Assembly: GCF_023078275.1 (NCBI RefSeq)
Contig: NC_062996.1
Location: forward strand, 6,448,001-6,512,000
Direction: 5' to 3'
DNA length: 64,000 nucleotides
DNA from: Leguminivora glycinivorella
Lineage: Eukaryota; Arthropoda; Insecta; Lepidoptera; Tortricidae
Of the stretch, positions 55,171-64,000 are shown piece by piece. The notes under the pieces were generated by a model. It had not been told where the DNA came from. It did not search any database and saw only the letters and a program-made list of their open reading frames with translations. The position numbers and the translations under genes were made by a program. Each line of letters starts with the position of its first letter. The stretch's first letter is position 1.

Positions 55171-56112
55171 CCCCCTCCGTTACCTAAACGCTACCTTAAA
55201 CCCAAAGACCCATTTACCCAATAACTAATCTAAATCTCAAGGAACCCTAAAAGCAAATCTACTTTAACTACCTGTCTCTGTCTTGCATTTAAACGTTTGG
55301 CCATAAAAGTGATGTGATCGTCTAGTAAGTGGTAGGACCCCGTAGTTGTGCGTAGTAACCCCTGGTTCTTTAACAAGGAGGAGAGTTGCATACCTTACAA
55401 AACTGGAATTTAATGAAACTAAGATAATTAATTAAAGGTAATTTACTATAAAGTTTTAGATCTTAGAAAGTTAGATTATATTAAAGTTAGGTTATTATGA
55501 GAAGTAGATAAATAACAAAAGCAAAGTAACAAAGAACATGTTTTAATCAATGTAATATAACAAACACAATAATAATTTAGTTAAGTAATCATTCATGTAA
55601 TTGTACTATACTGCAGAATCTGGATACTGGAACTCTCGTCAGTCGTTGGAGTTGGTTGACAATAGCAGTAGCTCAGCTGGAGTAGAAACAGTGGTCCTTG
55701 TAGTCCTTCCAGGTGCAAAGATGTAGATAATAAATACATAAACATAAAAAAAGGTTTTTGGTAAAAATCCCCAACTCCTACTTGTGACTCCTGTCGCACG
55801 AGAAGCGTCGGATAAGCCGAAGTGACTCTAAAGTTATGGAATTTAACCTAATAAAATCTGAATGCTAAAACTAACGCTTCCTATACTAGGTGGGGTATGG
55901 AGTCTCCCTAAACCAATCACTGTGGGAAAATCCCTCGATTGGGCTTCCTAATCCCTACCTCCCTATTCCTAGGAGTATAAGACTCAGCAAATGGCTAGAA
56001 AACGTTTCACAAGTCCTAATGGTATTCCGATGATTGAAACGTCAAGTATTCACCAGAAACCCCTACCTACTTCATTTCACTCTAAGCTAATCCCATAACC
56101 CATTCCCAAAAG
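55171..56112. other. Long unassigned stretch, no gene seen
   Basis: AT-rich non-coding sequence. The 68-codon ORF at 55593-55799 (minus) has no domain. Nothing with inverted or tandem structure was found by eye. Confidence 0.4.
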
Positions 56113-56336
56113 CTGTAAGCTTTGATGGCAGATCCGTAGATCAATTTATACCCTTAGGTAATAAATGCAATAGGCCTTAGCCTTAACATGACCTTAGTCA
56201 AACTGTAAGCTTTGATGGCAGATCCGTAGATCATTTTTATACCCTTAGGTAATAAATGCAATAGGCCTTAGCCTTAATATGACCTTAGTCAGACTGTAAG
56301 CTTTGATGGCAGATCCGTAGATCACTTTTTACCCTT
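56113..56336. repeat. 90-91 bp tandem repeat, 2.5 copies
   Basis: CTGTAAGCTTTGATGGCAGA begins at 56113, 56203 and 56294. The third unit is cut by the end of the LTR element at 56337, so the element inserted into this tandem repeat. Confidence 0.9.
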
Positions 56337-59013
56337 TGTAGTGAATAGATTTGGTATTTAGCTATTATTTTGTAAAATGTATTGTATGAATAAAATGGGT
56401 GTTATATGAAAGGTGTGCCGGAATGAACTCTGGTAAGGCTTCGGACTTTTGTAGTACAAGGTCCTCTTGCTATACTAATCTAACACTGTGGGTTTCATAG
56501 AGTTGATGTAAATAATAATGCCGAAATATTAATTCATGCAAATATAATTCATAAGAACTGAAAACCTAAAGGCCGATTACATGGGCTCAAGGCCGGTTAA
56601 TCTTAAAGTCTAGCCGCTTATGGTCTACACGCGCGGTGTTGTACGATAGACGACTACGCGTATCTTTGGCCAAAGAAAACGGGGGGAAAATGTTTGTGCC
56701 CTCACGAACTCGTGGTCTCGTCGTTTGCAGCGCCGGTACCATCAGGGTACGGGCGGAACGTCGGTCGCAGAGCTCTGCCCGTCAAGTTTTACTCAGCTAA
56801 GCAAAACCGAGGGCGGCGAGCTCGCTGTAGTTCAGGTCGCGAGTGTGACCCGTGAAGTCCTTAGCTTGGTCGGCGGCGGAACAGGCGCCGCGCGACTCAC
56901 AGCCCGGGTCCGGGAGCTGTAGCTTGCGGAGAAAGACGCCAGCGCTATCAGCGCATCGTTGACGCGCCCGCGCCAAAGGCGCCGGTCAGACGACGCCGGC
57001 AAATGATGGGGGGGGGACGTGTAAAGCACCTCGAGGTCGCCGGCGCTACCGTTACAGCAGCGCTCGGCATACAGCCCACGTCCCGGCAGCTGTACTCTAC
57101 GGTGGAGACTCGGAAGCCGCGCGGGCTCTCAACACACTGCACGCACGCACACTTCACACGCGGTATACGTTTTCTTAGTTTACTAACACCAGAACTACGC
57201 CTGGCAGCATGTCAAGGCGCAATCAGCCGCCTGCGGCGGCGACGGGGACCGGATCAAATAATTTAATAACGGAGCGCGCACGTTTTTGTCTCGATCCTGT
57301 ACTCATCTGTCAAAACCGTCAACTCCATCGACCCACGAAAATCTGCGTTCCGTTTGTTCGGTCCGCTCTCCATATCAGACTCAATCCTATTAAAAAACCT
57401 TAAATAAATTAAACTTCAAACCGTATCGACATTATTTATACTATTTAGTAATAGTTATCACCACACGGGATTTTATAGCAATTCTTAACAAGTCTTTGAA
57501 CTTTTTCTATTTGTGTCTCCCCTCCGAACTACGTGAAACGAAACGCACCAACTTTTTCTATTTGTCAAATTCTGACTTATTTCTACCGTACATTCTCTAA
57601 CCTATTTCATGTAACCAATATCTAATTACTTTTTTGGAAATACCAAAAAATGTGGGATGTGATCGGATTTACTAAATTCTACGTTACAAAAGGAACATTT
57701 TGGTGTGCGCAAAGTCTAGTTCTGTTTTGTAATTACTGTGTACCAAGTCCTAGAAGTTTGACTTAGCCTAGTGTTTATATCGCGGCATATCTAAAGTTCA
57801 GGGCTTCTATATGGCCTAAATGAATGCAAAATTAGGAGTTCAGAAGGTAAGCCACGATTTTATATGGGCATTAAGCTTCGGTGTATGTTTTCTGTGGAAA
57901 AAAACGGCATCGAAAACCGATGGTGATATTGAGGTTAATTTTCATATAAAATGTATGTAGTATCACTACAGTATCCCCCTTCTCGGCAAAAAGGAGAGTA
58001 CCACTCGACCGAAACAGCCGGGGTAACCGTGGAAAAAATAAGAAATATAGATCCAATCAACAATTATTATTATTATTTTTTAATAATTATCATGCACTTA
58101 TGTTACTTACTATTGTCGCTTGGACTATAATTCCCATTTATACGTTTTATAGCTAATTTCTTAACTAGTATTGTTTCCTATTCTAAGTGTTTGAAATCAT
58201 AGTGGCGTCCCACTATGGTTTCTGAAATTTTAACCTAAGGTTTTATCTATAGTTTTCTAAGGATAATTTTTAATTAAATAGTTTAATTACTATGACTATA
58301 ATTACTTATAGCATACCTACTTAATACGAGCTACCTTAAGCTTCTATGGCTATACAACATTTAAGTGCCAAGTACTTTGACTAGGGTCACTTGTTGTAAG
58401 TTCACCATATACATTAATTATTTCAATACGACTATATTCTATTTTAACATCTAGCATGCTGTATTATATACATGCTTAAACCTACAGTCCTATTATTTTA
58501 AAATAACTTGGTAACTATTTATTACTTGTTATTTACAACTTTAAATTATTTATATAGTGGAGGCTTATTTCTGTCTCGCACTTCTAATTTAAATTCCTAA
58601 GTTTTTGCCTTGAGGCTTTCAATATATTGAGAAAAAAAACTTATTATTCGTTTTTTCTCCCAAAGTATTGAGTTTTAGTCCATGATTTTGTACTACCCTT
58701 GGTACCTAGGGTGCACAGTTATGTAAAAAATTGGTTTTAATGGGAACGTTCCAAAAAAAAAATTTTTTGACTTGTGTTGTCAAAATTAGTATGTGATCAC
58801 ATAAAAAGTGTGTTCTATGAACACTAAAGAAATCTTGGCAACTATGGCCGAGGAAGTAGGGATCCCTTTAAAAAAAAATGTGGGTTTTTATAATAACTTT
58901 ACCCAAATAATAATATTTGTAACTAATTCGAGCTTACACCTTGTGACAACTTGAGGTCATGTAACGAATTTGGAATGCATCTAATGGAATGCATGCCATT
59001 CGTCAAAAGGTCA
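56337..59013 (-). repeat. LTR copy 1 (3' LTR), 5' boundary inferred
   Basis: The minus-strand 3' end at 56337 is clear. The 5' end is placed where a purine run (GAAAAGGGG on the minus strand, 59017-59025) is followed by TGACC. That would make the LTR about 2.7 kb, which is long but not unknown. The alternative is a shorter LTR with extra non-coding internal sequence. Contains a GC-rich block at about 56640-57260. Confidence 0.5.
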
Positions 59014-59074
59014 CGACCCCTTTTCAACAAAATGGTGTAGGTATACCTCGTTACAATATTGATTACAATACTAT

Positions 59075-59461
59075 TCAAGAATAGCTAGGCAGGAGTGTAT
59101 GTTGACTCCGCCTGCAGTTGTCAATCCGTGACAAAAAATCAGAGACGTCCGAGTCACCTGAAAAGTTTAAGTTCCAGGACCGCAGATGGTCCTCTTTTAG
59201 GACATGAACAATGCGTTCATTATTTTCCCTAATGTCTCTAATGGGAGTAGAGAATTTCCCTGTCAAATCCAATTTTGCCTGGCGTACAAGTCCAGGCGCC
59301 CCCAATGTGGGCATTGAGGGTTGAGGATTGTCTGATGTGGATGGGCCGGGCGGGTGGGCTTCTGCATGAGCAGGACCCCGCGGTCGCGTGTTGACATATG
59401 AGGGGATCTGAGACTTATTGTCTCTTGTATTTACTTCTTGATAATCTTCGACGTCCGACAT
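59075..59461 (-). CDS. Truncated gag N-terminus, left unit
   Basis: A 128-codon ORF begins about 380 bp after the primer binding site. The first 60 residues are polar and proline-rich. Residues about 95-120 read RSWNLNFSGDSDVSDFLSRI, matching the W-x-F-G ... FL-R-I pattern at the start of insect Ty3/Gypsy capsid domains. It stops at LLPSYS, well short of a capsid, and the sequence then passes to non-coding DNA. It cannot form a complete gag. It may be a relic kept because the 5' part of the RNA is needed for packaging. Confidence 0.65.
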   Translation of the reverse strand: MSDVEDYQEVNTRDNKSQIPSYVNTRPRGPAHAEAHPPGPSTSDNPQPSMPTLGAPGLVRQAKLDLTGKFSTPIRDIRENNERIVHVLKEDHLRSWNLNFSGDSDVSDFLSRIDNCRRSQHTLLPSYS

Positions 59462-59826
59462 GTTGCCAAAGACGTGGGTCCACCTGAGTCAGGTCTAGCA
59501 ATAAATAAATCAATGACACTTCTGTGTTTACAGAAAATGTGAAATAAAATATAAATGCACTCTTAAAGTGAGAGTGAGAAATGATAAGTGGCTGGTGCTA
59601 TGCTATTCATTCATAGCGCAGCCTAAAAAATTATAATAATAAATAAACTTGCTAGCCTGTTACAAGTGGACTCACAAATTAATTAATTAATTTATTCTAC
59701 TGCCATATTTAGTGACTGATTAAGATTCAGGTAAAAAATGTGGCCCACAAAATTTCAAATTTATTAAATTTAAATTTTTAAGAAATAACACACTATGAAA
59801 TCCACAGGGTAATAAAGTATTAAATT

Positions 59827-59839
59827 GTTTCGGGCGCCA
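59827..59839 (-). promoter_or_regulatory. Primer binding site, left internal unit
   Basis: Minus-strand TGGCGCCCGAAAC starts 3 nt after the LTR end. TGGCGCCCGAA matches the start of the tRNA-Lys-type primer sites known in many retroelements. Confidence 0.7.
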
Positions 59840-59842
59840 TAT

Positions 59843-62518
59843 TGTAGTGAATAGATTTGGTATTTAGCTATTATTTTGTAAAATGTATTGTATGAATAAA
59901 ATGGGTGTTATATGAAAGGTGTGCCGGAATGAACTCTGGTAAGGCTTCGGACTTTTGTAGTACAAGGTCCTCTTGCTATACTAATCTAACACTGTGGGTT
60001 TCATAGAGTTGATGTAAATAATAATGCCGAAATATTAATTCATGCAAATATAATTCATAAGAACTGAAAACCTAAAGGCCGATTACATGGGCTCAAGGCC
60101 GGTTAATCTTAAAGTCTAGCCGCTTATGGTCTACACGCGCGGTGTTGTACGATAGACGACTACGCGTATCTTTGGCCAAAGAAAACGGGGGGAAAATGTT
60201 TGTGCCCTCACGAACTCGTGGTCTCGTCGTTTGCAGCGCCGGTACCATCAGGGTACGGGCGGAACGTCGGTGGCAGAGCTCTGCCCGTCAAGTTTTACTC
60301 AGCTAAGCAAAACCGAGGGCGGCGAGCTCGCTGTAGTTCAGGTCGCGAGTGTGACCCGTGAAGTCCTTAGCTTGGTCGGCGGCGGAACAGGCGCCGCGCG
60401 ACTCACAGCCCGGGTCCGGGAGCTGTAGCTTGCGGAGAAAGACGCCAGCGCTATCAGCGCATCGTTGACGCGCCCGCGCCAAAGGCGCCGGTCAGACGAC
60501 GCCGGCAAATGATGGGGGGGACGTGTAAAGCACCTCGAGGTCGCCGGCGCTACCGTTACAGCAGCGCTCGGCATACAGCCCACGTCCCGGCAGCTGTACT
60601 CTACGGTGGAGACTCGGAAGCCGCGCGGGCTCTCAACACACTGCACGCACGCACACTTCACACGCGGTATACGTTTTCTTAGTTTACTAACACCAGAACT
60701 ACGCCTGGCAGCATGTCAAGGCGCAATCAGCCGCCTGCGGCGGCGACGGGGACCGGATCAAATAATTTAATAACGGAGCGCGCACGTTCCTGTCTCGATC
60801 CTGTACTCATCTGTCAAAACCGTCAACTCCATCGACCCACGAAAATCTGCGTTCCGTTTGTTCGGTCCGCTCTCCATATCAGACTCAATCCTATTAAAAA
60901 ACCTTAAATAAATTAAACTTCAAACCGTATCGACATTATTTATACTATTTAGTAATAGTTATCACCACACGGGATTTAATAGCAATTCTTAACAAGTCTT
61001 TGAACTTTTTCTATTTGTGTCTCCCCTCCGAACTACGTGAAATTAAACGCACCAACTTTTTCTATTTGTCAAATTCTGACTTATTTCTACCGTACATTCT
61101 CTAACCTATTTCATGTAACCAATATCTAATTACTTTTTTGGAAATACCAAAAAATGTGGGATGTGATCGGATTTACTAAATTCTACGTTACAAAAGGAAC
61201 ATTTTGGTGTGCGCAAAGTCTAGTTCTGTTTTGTAATTACTGTGTACCAAGTCCTAGAAGTTTGACTTAGCCTAGTGTTTATATCGCGGCATATCTAAAG
61301 TTCAGGGCTTCTATATGGCCTAAATGAATGCAAAATTAGGAGTTCAGAAGGTAAGCCACGATTTTATATGGGCATTAAGCTTCGGTGTATGTTTTCTGTG
61401 GAAAAAAACGGCATCGAAAACCGATGGTGATATTGAGGTTAATTTTCATATAAAATGTATGTAGTATCACTACAGTATCCCCCTTCTCGGCAAAAAGGGA
61501 GAGTACCACTCGACCGAAACAGCCGGGGTAACCGTGGAAAAAATAAGAAATATAGATCCAATCAACAATTATTATTATTATTTTTTAATAATTATCATGC
61601 ACTTATGTTACTTACTATTGTCGCTTGGACTATAATTCCCATTTATACGTTTTATAGCTAATTTCTTAACTAGTATTGTTTCCTATTCTAAGTGTTTGAA
61701 ATCATAGTGGCGTCCCACTATGGTTTCTGAAATTTTAACCTAAGGTTTTATCTATAGTTTTCTAAGGATAATTTTTAATTAAATAGTTTAATTACTATGA
61801 CTATAATTACTTATAGCATACCTACTTAATACGAGCTACCTTAAGCTTCTATGGCTATACAACATTTAAGTGCCAAGTACTTTGACTAGGGTCACTTGTT
61901 GTAAGTTCACCATATACATTAATTATTTCAATACGACTATATTCTATTTTAACATCTAGCATGCTGTATTATATACATGCTTAAACCTACAGTCCTATTA
62001 TTTTAAAATAACTTGGTAACTATTTATTACTTGTTATTTACAACTTTAAATTATTTATATAGTGGAGGCTTATTTCTGTCTCGCACTTCTAATTTAAATT
62101 CCTAAGTTTTTGCCTTGAGGCTTTCAATATATTGAGAAAAAAAACTTATTATTCGTTTTTTCTCCCAAAGTATTGAGTTTTAGTCCATGATTTTGTACTA
62201 CCCTTGGTACCTAGGGTGCACAGTTATGTAAAAAATTGGTTTTAATGGGAACGTTCCAAAAAAAAATTTTTTTGACTTGTGTTGTCAAAATTAGTATGTG
62301 ATCACATAAAAAGTGTGTTCTATGAACACTAAAAAAATCTTGGCAACTATGGCCGAGGAAGTAGGGATCCCTTTAAAAAAAAATGTGGGTTTTTATAATA
62401 ACTTTACCCAAATAATAATATTTGTAACTAATTCGAGCTTACACCTTGTGACAACTTGAGGTCATGTAACGAATTTGGAATGCATCTAATGGAATGCATG
62501 CCATTCGTCAAAAGGTCA
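59843..62518 (-). repeat. LTR copy 2 (shared middle LTR)
   Basis: Nearly identical to 56337-59013. Differences include GGTGGCAG for GGTCGCAG, a shorter G run (near 60512), AAATTAAACG for AAACGAAACG and an extra G in GGGAGAGTACC. Acts as 5' LTR for the left internal region and 3' LTR for the right one. Confidence 0.6.
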
Positions 62519-62579
62519 CGACCCCTTTTCAACAAAATGGTGTAGGTATACCTCGTTACAATATTGATTACAATACTAT

Positions 62580-62966
62580 TCAAGAATAGCTAGGCAGGAG
62601 TGTATGTTGACTCCGCCTGCAGTTGTCAATCCGTGACAAAAAATCAGAGACGTCCGAGTCACCTGAAAAGTTTAAGTTCCAGGACCGCAGATGGTCCTCT
62701 TTTAGGACATGAACAATGCGTTCATTATTTTCCCTAATGTCTCTAATGGGAGTAGAGAATTTCCCTGTCAAATCCAATTTTGCCTGGCGTACAAGTCCAG
62801 GCGCCCCCAATGTGGGCATTGAGGGTTGAGGATTGTCTGATGTGGATGGGCCGGGCGGGTGGGCTTCTGCATGAGCAGGACCCCGCGGTCGCGTGTTGAC
62901 ATATGAGGGGATCTGAGACTTATTGTCTCTTGTATTTACTTCTTGATAATCTTCGACGTCCGACAT
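62580..62966 (-). CDS. Truncated gag N-terminus, right unit
   Basis: Identical protein to the ORF at 59075-59461, 3505 bp further on. The lack of any amino-acid change supports very recent duplication. Confidence 0.65.
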   Translation of the reverse strand: MSDVEDYQEVNTRDNKSQIPSYVNTRPRGPAHAEAHPPGPSTSDNPQPSMPTLGAPGLVRQAKLDLTGKFSTPIRDIRENNERIVHVLKEDHLRSWNLNFSGDSDVSDFLSRIDNCRRSQHTLLPSYS

Positions 62967-63331
62967 GTTGCCAAAGACGTGGGTCCACCTGAGTCAGGTC
63001 TAGCAATAAATAAATCAATGACACTTCTGTGTTTACAGAAAATGTGAAATAAAATATAAATGCACTCTTAAAGTGAGAGTGAGAAATGATAAGTGGCTGG
63101 TGCTATGCTATTCATTCATAGCGCAGCCTAAAAAATTATAATAATAAATAAACTTGCTAGCCTGTTACAAGTGGACTCACAAATTAATTAATAAATTTAT
63201 TCTACTGCCATATTTAGTGACTGATTAAGATTCAGGTAAAAAATGTGGCCCACAAAATTTCAAATTTATTAAATTTAAATTTTTAAGAAATAACACACTA
63301 TGAAATCCACAGGGTAATAAAGTATTAAATT

Positions 63332-63344
63332 GTTTCGGGCGCCA
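63332..63344 (-). promoter_or_regulatory. Primer binding site, right internal unit
   Basis: The same TGGCGCCCGAAAC in the second unit, again 3 nt from the LTR end. Confidence 0.7.
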
Positions 63345-63347
63345 TAT

Positions 63348-64000
63348 TGTAGTGAATAGATTTGGTATTTAGCTATTATTTTGTAAAATGTATTGTATGA
63401 ATAAAATGGGTGTTATATGAAAGGTGTGCCGGAATGAACTCTGGTAAGGCTTCGGACTTTTGTAGTACAAGGTCCTCTTGCTATACTAATCTAACACTGT
63501 GGGTTTCATAGAGTTGATGTAAATAATAATGCCGAAATATTAATTCATGCAAATATAATTCATAAGAACTGAAAACCTAAAGGCCGATTACATGGGCTCA
63601 AGGCCGGTTAATCTTAAAGTCTAGCCGCTTATGGTCTACACGCGCGGTGTTGTACGATAGACGACTACGCGTATCTTTGGCCAAAGAAAACGGGGGGAAA
63701 ATGTTTGTGCCCTCACGAACTCGTGGTCTCGTCGTTTGCAGCGCCGGTACCATCAGGGTACGGGCGGAACGTCGGTGGCAGAGCTCTGCCCGTCAAGTTT
63801 TACTCAGCTAAGCAAAACCGAGGGCGGCGAGCTCGCTGTAGTTCAGGTCGCGAGTGTGACCCGTGAAGTCCTTAGCTTGGTCGGCGGCGGAACAGGCGCC
63901 GCGCGACTCACAGCCCGGGTCCGGGAGCTGTAGCTTGCGGAGAAAGACGCCAGCGCTATCAGCGCATCGTTGACGCGCCCGCGCCAAAGGCGCCGGTCAG
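63348..64000 (-). repeat. LTR copy 3, cut by the window edge
   Basis: Matches the first 650 bp of the other two copies. It shares GGTGGCAG with copy 2, against GGTCGCAG in copy 1. Confidence 0.8.

Larger units (their letters stand above)
56337..64000 (-). mobile_element. Minus-strand LTR retrotransposon in LTR-int-LTR-int-LTR tandem form
   Basis: TGTAGTGAATAGATTTGG recurs at 56337, 59843 and 63348, and everything between repeats with a period of 3505-3506 bp at visibly over 99% identity. Read on the minus strand, each inner junction is an LTR end ...CACTACA, then ATA and TGGCGCCCGAAAC, a primer binding site. A gag-like ORF N-terminus follows, and then the next long repeat. RT, protease and integrase are absent. 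A shared-LTR tandem of this kind arises by unequal recombination between LTRs. The right end is outside the window, so the outer target duplication cannot be read. Confidence 0.82.

Noticed and set aside
54762..55228. Repeat-protein ORFs with AHIGY or CVHSL periodicity
   Set aside because: Direct translation of the 15 bp minisatellite, open in several frames because 15 is a multiple of 3.
57209..57403. 64-codon ORF starting MSRRNQPPAAATGTG
   Set aside because: Present in both LTR copies, so it could look conserved, but the copies are recent duplicates and no domain is visible.

Overview
The window reads as heterochromatin-like, transposon-rich DNA from an insect, most probably a moth or butterfly. 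The evidence is a tRNA-derived SINE, RTE-like 3' ends, palindromic MITEs and a Mag-like Ty3/Gypsy element that I recognise as lepidopteran in style. No database search was possible. Nothing looks prokaryotic: there are no operons, CRISPR arrays or rRNA, and the only convincing piece of a host gene is one exon.

Layout. (1) 1-31375 is a satellite array of about 161-162 bp AT-rich monomers, roughly 188 copies, interrupted once by a 944 bp non-satellite insert (11692-12635). Monomer variants recur in the same order over long distances (offsets of about 1.94, 15.38 and 27.94 kb), so the array has nested higher-order structure. (2) 31376-31900 holds decayed satellite-like monomers at the array edge, including one in inverted orientation. 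(3) 31902-34490 is a minus-strand non-LTR retrotransposon with an intact PHD-finger ORF1 and a broken ORF2 that keeps its endonuclease and lacks reverse transcriptase. (4) 35041-40502 is a frameshifted Mag-like Ty3/Gypsy element whose RNase H region is split by a 1255 bp element with 35 bp TIRs and a TA duplication. (5) 40503-43270 is a nest: an older repeat contains an RTE-like 3' end (16 bp TSD), which contains a hAT-like element (8 bp TSD), which contains a TA-flanked element that is itself internally tandem-duplicated. (6) 43270-53640 is a patchwork of MITEs, SINEs and retroelement debris. It includes three 230 bp copies with 7 bp target duplications, a second intact copy of the hAT-like element, a Harbinger-like MITE, a perfect tRNA-like cloverleaf and a second Gypsy remnant on the minus strand. 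(7) 53818-54530 has a 121 bp tandem repeat followed by a well-formed Sushi/CCP exon with acceptor and donor sites. (8) 56337-64000 is a tandem LTR-internal-LTR-internal-LTR arrangement of a minus-strand LTR element with a period of about 3505 bp, keeping only a PBS and the N-terminus of gag.

The protein-coding content is almost all transposon-derived. The CCP exon is the one candidate for host function. The strongest signals for a second look are the hierarchical satellite with its near-invariant box, the unassigned 230 bp element family, the tRNA-like element inside inverted arms, and the GC-rich block inside the terminal LTR element.
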